Source: Modestobacter sp. Leaf380 (GTDB lineage: Bacteria > Actinomycetota > Actinomycetes > Mycobacteriales > Geodermatophilaceae). From it: 64,000 bases of DNA. The notes below the pieces were generated by a model. It was not told the DNA's origin and did not search any database. It saw nothing but the letters and a program-made list of their open reading frames with translations. The translations under genes and the position numbers were made by a program. Location: assembly GCF_001424485.1 (NCBI RefSeq), contig NZ_LMQC01000001.1:191755-255754 (forward strand). Reading direction: 5' to 3'. This document shows, one piece after another, positions 59,229 through 64,000 of the stretch. The first letter of the stretch is position 1. Each line of letters opens with the position of its first letter.

Positions 59229-59588
59229 TCACAGTCCGGTCGCCGGAGCGGCGGGCAGCCGCCCCGGCCGGGGGTACACCCGGGCCAGCACGCGACCCAC
59301 CACGACCGCAGGCCCGAACGTGCGACTGTCCGAGTGCACGACCGCGCTGTCGCCCTCGACCCACCAGCCCCCCGGCACCTCACGGACGCAGCGCTTGACC
59401 ACCAGCAGCTCGGGCCGGGCCGGGAACCGTGCGATCACCACCTCGCCGGGCCGGGCGCGGTCGGCGCGGGCGACCAGCAGGCGGTCGCCGTCCTTCAGCG
59501 TCGGTGACATCGACGGGCCCGTGACCCGGACGTGCGTCCACCGCCGGGGCAGCCCCTGCATCCCGTGCACCGGTCCACTTCCCGACAT
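59229..59588 (-). CDS. sodX: S26-family peptidase, Ni-SOD maturation protease
   Basis: Predicted to remove the propeptide of Ni-superoxide dismutase and so expose the nickel hook. The 119-residue protein has the Ser-Lys dyad of signal-peptidase-like enzymes, Ser in VTGPSMSPTLKDGDRLL and Lys in ELLVVKRCVRE, and the box E motif VEGDSAVVHSDSRTFGP. It lacks the membrane anchor of LepB and is very short. Divergent neighbour of sodN, the conserved sodN-sodX pairing. ATG 59588 has GGGGG five bases upstream; GTG 59603 would add five residues. Confidence 0.9.
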   Translation of the reverse strand: MSGSGPVHGMQGLPRRWTHVRVTGPSMSPTLKDGDRLLVARADRARPGEVVIARFPARPELLVVKRCVREVPGGWWVEGDSAVVHSDSRTFGPAVVVGRVLARVYPRPGRLPAAPATGL

Positions 59589-59611
59589 GTCGCCCCCGAT
59601 CACCGCGGGTA

Positions 59612-59617
59612 GGGTCG
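59612..59617 (+). promoter_or_regulatory. -10 element candidate of sodN
   Basis: TAGGGT about 36 bases before ATG 59654, leaving a leader with GGAGG. It overlaps the upstream region of sodX, so the divergent genes may share control, for example by a nickel-responsive repressor. Confidence 0.45.
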
Positions 59618-59653
59618 CAGACGACCCACCCCACGAGCTTCCGGAGGAACGCC

Positions 59654-60058
59654 ATGCGGCTGTTCAGCCTGTTCTCCGCCGTGGAGGCCACCGCGCACTG
59701 CGACCTCCCCTGCGGCGTGTACGACCCCGCCCAGGCACGCATCGAGGCCGAGTCGGTCAAGGCCCTGCAGGAGAAGTACCAGGGCAGTGACGACGAGGTC
59801 TTCAAGACGCGCGCGCTCATCATCAAGGAGCAGCGGGCCGACCTGGTCAAGCACCACCTGTGGGTGCTGTGGACCGACTACTTCAAGCCCCCGCACTTCG
59901 AGAAGTACCCGCAGCTGCACGAGCTGTTCAACAAGGCCACCAAGCAGGCCGGTGCCTCCGGTGCCAAGCAGTCGGTCGACCCGGCCGAGGGGCAGAAGCT
60001 CCTGGACTACATCGCCGAGATCGACAAGATCTTCTGGGAGACGAAGGCCGCCGCCTGA
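59654..60058 (+). CDS. sodN: Nickel superoxide dismutase
   Basis: Detoxifies superoxide in the cytoplasm with a nickel centre. The 134-residue precursor has a 14-residue propeptide (MRLFSLFSAVEATA) followed by the nickel hook HCDLPCGVY: His15, Cys16 and Cys20 become ligands His1, Cys2 and Cys6 after cleavage. The rest is the four-helix bundle (ALIIKEQRADLVKHHLWVLW). ATG 59654 has GGAGG six bases upstream. Strong terminator after it. Confidence 0.97.
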   Translation: MRLFSLFSAVEATAHCDLPCGVYDPAQARIEAESVKALQEKYQGSDDEVFKTRALIIKEQRADLVKHHLWVLWTDYFKPPHFEKYPQLHELFNKATKQAGASGAKQSVDPAEGQKLLDYIAEIDKIFWETKAAA

Positions 60059-60068
60059 CCTCCCGCAC

Positions 60069-60110
60069 CGATGATGCCGGGCTCCCCCACGGGGTGGCCC
60101 GGCATCGTCG
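60069..60110 (+). terminator. Terminator after sodN
   Basis: CGATGATGCCGGGC pairs with GCCCGGCATCGTCG (one mismatch) around a 14-base loop with further internal pairing, followed by a pyrimidine-rich tail TTCCTCCTCC. Confidence 0.82.
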
Positions 60111-60136
60111 TTCCTCCTCCCGGACCAGGTGACCGC

Positions 60137-61393
60137 GTGACCGCCGCCCCACCCCTGCCACAGACGCCCCGGCTGGACCTGCGTGCCCTGCTGGAGCGGG
60201 TCGAGGCCGCAGCGCCGGTCGACGCCGTCACCGTCGTGGCCGCCGAGCTGTCGGCCGCCGTCGCCGCCCGCGCCGTGTCCTTCCTGATCGCCGACTTCTC
60301 CGGCCACTCGCTGGTCCGGCTCGGCACCGTGACCCCCCGGGGCTCCGCGACCCGCACCACCGGGACCGAGAGCGCCGACACCGTGGCGATCGCCGACAGC
60401 CCGCACGGTGAGGTGCTGCGGACCCAGCGCGCCTCGGTGACCGCGCTCGTCGACGGCAGCCGGGTCCTGGTGCCGGTCACCGACCGCGGGGACGCCCTGG
60501 GCGTGCTGGAGCTGGAGCTGCCCACCGAGCCCGGCCCGCAGGTGCTCGCCGACGTCGCCGCCGCCGGCCACGCGCTGGCCTACGTGCTGATCGCCAACCG
60601 CCGGCACACCGACCTGTTCGAGTGGGGCCAGCGGACGACGCCCTTCTCCCTGGCCGCGGAGATCCAGCGCCGGCTGCTGCCGGCCTCCTTCACCTGCGAG
60701 GCCGGCCAGTTCACCGTCTCGGGCTGGCTCGAGCCCGCGGCCACCGTCGGCGGGGACACCTTCGACTGGTCCCTGGACCGGCACAGCCTGCAGGTGTCCA
60801 TCACCGACGCCGTCGGCCACGACGTCGCCGCCGCGCTGCTGGCGACCCTGCTGGTGGGCAGCCTGCGCAACGAGCGCCGCCGCGGGGTGGACCTCGCGGC
60901 GCAGACCCGGGCCGCCAACGAGGCGGTGGCCGCGCACGGCACCGGGGGCCAGTTCGTCACCGGGCAGGTGCTGCGGGTGGACCTGACCACCGGCGCCGCC
61001 CAGCTGGTCAACGCCGGCCACCCCGCGCCGCTGCGCCTGCGTGCCGGGGTGGTCGAGGAGCTGGACCTGCTGGTCGACCTGCCCTTCGGGGTCCAGGCGG
61101 GCCGGGGGTTCCGGGTGCAGGAGTTCGACCTGCAGCCCGGGGACCGGCTCGTCTTCCTCACCGACGGCATGCAGGAGCGGGACGCCGCGGCGGTCGACGT
61201 GGTGCGGGCACTGCGCGACAGCGCCGGGGACCACCCGCGCCAGGTGGTGCACGCCCTGGGCTCGGCCGTCGTCCGGGCCACCGGTGACGAGCTCTCCGAC
61301 GACGCGACGGTCGTCTGCCTGGACTGGTACGGCGGGGACCTGCGGCCGCGGGTGAGCGAGGGCGGCGCCAGCGCCGAGCACGCCTCGACCTGA
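60137..61393 (+). CDS. GAF-SpoIIE (RsbU-like) PP2C-type phosphatase
   Basis: Predicted Ser/Thr phosphatase that switches an anti-anti-sigma or similar regulator. The 418-residue protein has an N-terminal GAF-like sensor (about 15-175) and a C-terminal SpoIIE domain: SLAAEIQRRLLPASF, metal-binding GGDTFDWSLD, VSITDAVGHDVAAALL, NAGHPAPLRLR, LVFLTDGMQERD and DDATVVCLDW. GTG 60137 has AGGTGA upstream; an ATG at 60071 lies inside the sodN terminator and is unlikely. No anti-sigma factor gene is adjacent. Confidence 0.9.
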   Translation: MTAAPPLPQTPRLDLRALLERVEAAAPVDAVTVVAAELSAAVAARAVSFLIADFSGHSLVRLGTVTPRGSATRTTGTESADTVAIADSPHGEVLRTQRASVTALVDGSRVLVPVTDRGDALGVLELELPTEPGPQVLADVAAAGHALAYVLIANRRHTDLFEWGQRTTPFSLAAEIQRRLLPASFTCEAGQFTVSGWLEPAATVGGDTFDWSLDRHSLQVSITDAVGHDVAAALLATLLVGSLRNERRRGVDLAAQTRAANEAVAAHGTGGQFVTGQVLRVDLTTGAAQLVNAGHPAPLRLRAGVVEELDLLVDLPFGVQAGRGFRVQEFDLQPGDRLVFLTDGMQERDAAAVDVVRALRDSAGDHPRQVVHALGSAVVRATGDELSDDATVVCLDWYGGDLRPRVSEGGASAEHAST

Positions 61394-61447
61394 GGCGTCC
61401 GGCGACCTGCCCCGGGCGGTCAGCACCCCGAGCGCACCGCGCCCCGG

Positions 61448-61453
61448 TAGCCT
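61448..61453 (+). promoter_or_regulatory. -10 element of psd-pssA operon (leaderless)
   Basis: TAGCCT, 9 bases before ATG 61463. Confidence 0.5.
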
Positions 61454-61462
61454 CGGACCCCG

Positions 61463-62161
61463 ATGCGCATCGACCGGGCCGGCTGGCCCTTCATCACCGT
61501 GCCACTCGCCCCGGCCGTGGCCCTGGGCGTGCTCGGCCGGGTCACCGGCCGACGCTCGACGAGCCGGGCCGGCTGGCCGCTGCTGGGGCTGGCCGCGTAC
61601 ATGGCGCTGTTCTTCCGGGACCCGCAGCGGCGCTGCGACACCACCCCGGTCGCCGGTGAGGACGTCGTGTCCCCCGCCGACGGCGTGGTCATGGTCGCCG
61701 GCCCCGCCCAGGACGGCGTCGCCCCCGAGCCGGTGCCCGAGGGGGGCTGGCAGCAGGTGAGCGTCTTCCTCTCCGTGGTCGACGTGCACGTCAACCGCTC
61801 GCCCTACCGCGGCACGGTGACCCAGAGCAGCTACACCCCGGGCAGCTTCCTGGCCGCCTACCGGGCCGAGAGCGCGCACCGCAACGAGCGCACCGAGCTG
61901 TGGCTGGTCGACGGCGACCGGACCGTGGTCTTCCGCCAGCTCGTCGGGGTGCTGGCCCGGCGCATCGTCACCCGGACCGGGGTCGGGCAGCAGCTGGCCA
62001 CCGGCGAGCGGATGGGCCTGATGAAGTTCGGTTCCCGGATGGACGTCTTCGTGCCGGCCACCGCGACCCTCACCGTGGGCAAGGGCGACCGGGTCCGCGG
62101 CGGGGAGACCGTCATCGCCCGCTGGGACCGCGCTGTCGGCGGGGACGGGCCGAGACCGTGA
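61463..62161 (+). CDS. psd: Phosphatidylserine decarboxylase
   Basis: Makes phosphatidylethanolamine from phosphatidylserine at the membrane. The 232-residue short-type proenzyme has a hydrophobic N-terminus, VVSPADGVVMVAG, the active-site His in SVVDVHVNRSPYRG and the self-cleavage Gly-Ser in LMKFGSRMDVFVP, where Ser becomes the pyruvoyl group. ATG 61463. Stop overlaps pssA (GTGA). Confidence 0.96.
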   Translation: MRIDRAGWPFITVPLAPAVALGVLGRVTGRRSTSRAGWPLLGLAAYMALFFRDPQRRCDTTPVAGEDVVSPADGVVMVAGPAQDGVAPEPVPEGGWQQVSVFLSVVDVHVNRSPYRGTVTQSSYTPGSFLAAYRAESAHRNERTELWLVDGDRTVVFRQLVGVLARRIVTRTGVGQQLATGERMGLMKFGSRMDVFVPATATLTVGKGDRVRGGETVIARWDRAVGGDGPRP

Positions 62162-62973
62162 CCACCGAGCGGCGCTCGCCCACCCGGCGGACGCAGACCG
62201 TCGAGTTCGTCCGCGCCTCGGCGCGCGGCGGCCGCTCCCGGGCGCGCTCCTGGCTGCCCAGCCTGTTCACCCTGGGCAACATGCTCTGCGGCTTCGCCGC
62301 GATCCTGGTCGCCTTCCGCGGCCAGTACGACCTGGCCTGCGTGCTGATCGGCGCCTCGGTGGTGCTCGACATCGCCGACGGCGCAGTCGCCCGGCTGGTG
62401 GGCGCGGTGTCCCCGTTCGGCCTGCAGTTCGACTCCCTGGCCGACCTGGTCTCCTTCGGTCTGGCCCCGGCGCTGCTGGCCTTCGCGCTGTTCTCCGACG
62501 GCCGGGACGGCTTCGACCCGCTGGGCTGGATCGCCTGCTTCCTGTGGGTGGCCTGCGCCGCCATCCGGCTGGCCCGGTTCAACACCACCGTCGACCCCAC
62601 CGCGGACAAGCGCTTCTTCGTCGGCCTGGCCAGCCCGGGCGCCGCCGGGGTCGTGATGGCCAGCGTGTTCGCCTTCTCCGACGTGCTCCAGGGCCGGGAC
62701 CGGCTGTGGGTGCTGCTGGTCGTCGTCGTCCCCGGCCTGCTGATGGTCTCCACGATCAAGTGGCGGTCCTTCCGCTCGCTGGTCAGCCCCAAGAGCGGCA
62801 AGCCCTACGGCCTGATCACCGCCGGGGTGCTGATCGCGGTCGGCCTGGCGACGGTGCCGGTGTTCACCTTCTGCCTGGTCGCCTACACCTACCTGGCCTC
62901 CCCGCTGCTGGTGCCGCTGGTCTCCCCGCTGGGCCGCCTGGTGCCCCCACGGGTCAAGGAGCTGCTGTCGTGA
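62158..62973 (+). CDS. pssA: CDP-diacylglycerol-serine O-phosphatidyltransferase
   Basis: Makes phosphatidylserine, the substrate of Psd. The 271-residue membrane protein has eight hydrophobic stretches and the CDP-alcohol phosphotransferase motif in DIADGAVARLVGAVSPFG followed by LQFDSLADLVSFG (DGxxAR...GxxxDxxxD). Basic N-terminus of 30 residues. Overlaps both neighbours. Confidence 0.95.
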   Translation: MTTERRSPTRRTQTVEFVRASARGGRSRARSWLPSLFTLGNMLCGFAAILVAFRGQYDLACVLIGASVVLDIADGAVARLVGAVSPFGLQFDSLADLVSFGLAPALLAFALFSDGRDGFDPLGWIACFLWVACAAIRLARFNTTVDPTADKRFFVGLASPGAAGVVMASVFAFSDVLQGRDRLWVLLVVVVPGLLMVSTIKWRSFRSLVSPKSGKPYGLITAGVLIAVGLATVPVFTFCLVAYTYLASPLLVPLVSPLGRLVPPRVKELLS

Positions 62974-63470
62974 CCGTCCGACCCGTCGCCCCCGCAGACG
63001 TCGAGGTCGTGGTCGGGCTGGTCCGCGAGCTGGCCGACTACGAGCAGAGCCTGGACGAGGCGCTGATGACCCCCGAGCAGCTGCACGCAGCGCTGTTCGG
63101 GGAGTCCCCGGCACTGTTCGGGCACGTGGCCACCACCGGGGACGGCGACGTCGTCGGGTTCGCGCTGTGGTTCCTGTCCTTCAGCACCTGGCGCGGCACC
63201 CACGGGGTGTACCTCGAGGACCTCTACGTCTCCCCCACCCAGCGTGGCACCGGCCTCGGGCGGGAGCTGCTGCGCACCCTGGCCGCGCTGTGCGTCGAAC
63301 GCGGCTACGCCCGACTCGAGTGGTCGGTGCTGGACTGGAACACCCCCTCCATCGACTTCTACCGCGCCGCCGGTGCCCGCCCGCAGGACGGCTGGTCGGT
63401 CTTCCGGCTCACCGACCGGCCCGACGACCCGGCGCTGACCACCTTCGCCCGCGAGAGGACGACGAGATGA
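62970..63470 (+). CDS. GNAT family N-acetyltransferase
   Basis: Acetyl-CoA-dependent acetyltransferase of unknown acceptor. The 166-residue protein has LVRELADYEQSLDEALMTPE, a diamine-acetyltransferase-like start, VYLEDLYVSPTQRGTGLGRELL (shown as the acetyl-CoA loop QRGTGLG) and the late LDWNTPSIDFYRAAGA. The DWN..AI.FY pattern is typical of spermidine/spermine or thialysine acetyltransferases. Overlaps pssA and the HAD gene. Confidence 0.9.
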   Translation: MTVRPVAPADVEVVVGLVRELADYEQSLDEALMTPEQLHAALFGESPALFGHVATTGDGDVVGFALWFLSFSTWRGTHGVYLEDLYVSPTQRGTGLGRELLRTLAALCVERGYARLEWSVLDWNTPSIDFYRAAGARPQDGWSVFRLTDRPDDPALTTFARERTTR

Positions 63471-64000
63471 CCGAGCGCAGGCCCTCCGAGTGCTGGCTGA
63501 CCGACATGGACGGGGTGCTGGTCCACGAGGGGCAGGCGCTGCCCGGCGCCGCGGACTTCCTCCGCCGCCTGGTCGACCGGGAGCGCCGCTTCCTGGTCCT
63601 GACCAACAACTCGATCTTCACCCCGCGGGACCTCGCGGCCCGGCTGCACCGGTCGGGGCTGGACGTGCCCGAGGAGGCCATCTGGACCTCCGCGCTGGCC
63701 ACCGCGGACTTCCTGGCCTCCCAGCTGCCCGGCGGCTCGGCCTACGTCGTCGGCGAGGCGGGGCTGACCACCGCGCTGCACGAGGCCGGCTACACGATCA
63801 CCGACACCGAGCCCGACTACGTGGTGCTCGGCGAGACCCGCACCTACAGCTTCGAGGCCATCACCCGGGCCATCCGGCTGGTGGAGGCCGGCGCCCGGTT
63901 CATCGCCACCAACCCCGACGTGACCGGCCCGTCGCCGGAGGGCTCGCTGCCCGCGACCGGCTCGGTGGCCGCGCTGATCACCAAGGCCACCGGCGCCGAG
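63467..64000 (+). CDS. HAD-IIA family (NagD-like) phosphatase (3' end outside window)
   Basis: Hydrolyses a small phosphorylated metabolite. The 178 codons seen hold HAD motif I LTDMDGVLVHEGQALPGA, motif II LVLTNNSIFTPRDLA and the C2 cap pattern TSALATADFLASQ and YVVLGETRTYSFEAI, leading into FIATNPDVTGPSPEG. ATG 63467 overlaps the GNAT stop (ATGA). Motif III and the C-terminus are beyond the window. Confidence 0.93.
   Translation, partial: MTERRPSECWLTDMDGVLVHEGQALPGAADFLRRLVDRERRFLVLTNNSIFTPRDLAARLHRSGLDVPEEAIWTSALATADFLASQLPGGSAYVVGEAGLTTALHEAGYTITDTEPDYVVLGETRTYSFEAITRAIRLVEAGARFIATNPDVTGPSPEGSLPATGSVAALITKATGAE

Noticed and set aside
60071-60136. Earlier ATG start for the GAF-SpoIIE phosphatase
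   Set aside because: It lies in the stem of the sodN terminator; GTG 60137 has an AGGTGA site and a sensible N-terminus.

Overview
This 64 kb window is chromosomal DNA of a very GC-rich actinobacterium (G/C dominates third codon positions; starts are ATG or GTG, rarely TTG or CTG). Housekeeping gene content and order suggest the Geodermatophilaceae (Geodermatophilus, Modestobacter, Blastococcus) or near relatives: nucS, DUF2550, murA and a cobalamin adenosyltransferase beside the ATP synthase genes, a Kgd-type oxoglutarate dehydrogenase, and Ni-superoxide dismutase. The family assignment is inference. No phage, insertion sequence, CRISPR array or rRNA operon was seen. One tRNA gene is present. 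No gene-free stretch exceeds about 300 bases; the largest gaps (32851-33102, 10826-11057, 30033-30255) hold leaders, promoters or terminators.

Layout. 1-7.1 kb: acyl-CoA metabolism (3-hydroxyacyl-CoA dehydrogenase, enoyl-CoA hydratase, an ethylmalonyl-CoA-type B12 mutase) with the mismatch endonuclease nucS and a dicarboxylate symporter. Two similar 18-bp palindromes precede the dehydrogenase and the mutase. 7.2-10.4 kb: murA with an Asp in place of the catalytic Cys, a PduO-type cobalamin adenosyltransferase that could supply AdoCbl to the mutase, DUF2550 and atpC. 10.5-15.7 kb: an unusual insertion between atpC and atpD, made of an unknown small protein, a methyltransferase, a YdjC/ChbG-type deacetylase, a DPM1-like GT2, a PIG-V-like membrane glycosyltransferase and a DMT transporter. 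15.8-26.2 kb: atpDGAHFEB, two small ATP-synthase-associated membrane proteins, a WecA-type transferase and glyA, all on the minus strand. 26.3-33 kb: Sua5, prmC-prfA, rpmE and an 864-residue rho with a very long low-complexity N-terminus. 33.1-39.6 kb: a tightly overlapped argS-lysA-hom-thrC-thrB operon.

39.8-44.3 kb (plus strand): a DUF3105-DUF305 pair, tRNA-Arg(CCG), a SRPBCC-MFS pair and a degenerate PlsC-like protein. 44.2-47.5 kb (minus): universal stress protein, class III nucleotide cyclase and ABC-F ATPase. 47.6-58 kb (plus): an ABC exporter, an ankyrin protein, kgd with its small DUF6104 partner, then a sugar-type transporter, a sphingosine-phosphate-lyase-like PLP enzyme and a membrane-bound hydrolase. 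58-60 kb: malic enzyme, and Ni-SOD (sodN) divergent from its maturation protease (sodX). 60.1-64 kb: a GAF-SpoIIE phosphatase, then psd-pssA-GNAT-HAD, cut by the window end.

Two habits recur. Many genes start 6 to 9 nt after a TANNNT -10 element, which predicts leaderless mRNAs. Many operon neighbours share GTGA or ATGA stop/start overlaps, which predicts translational coupling.
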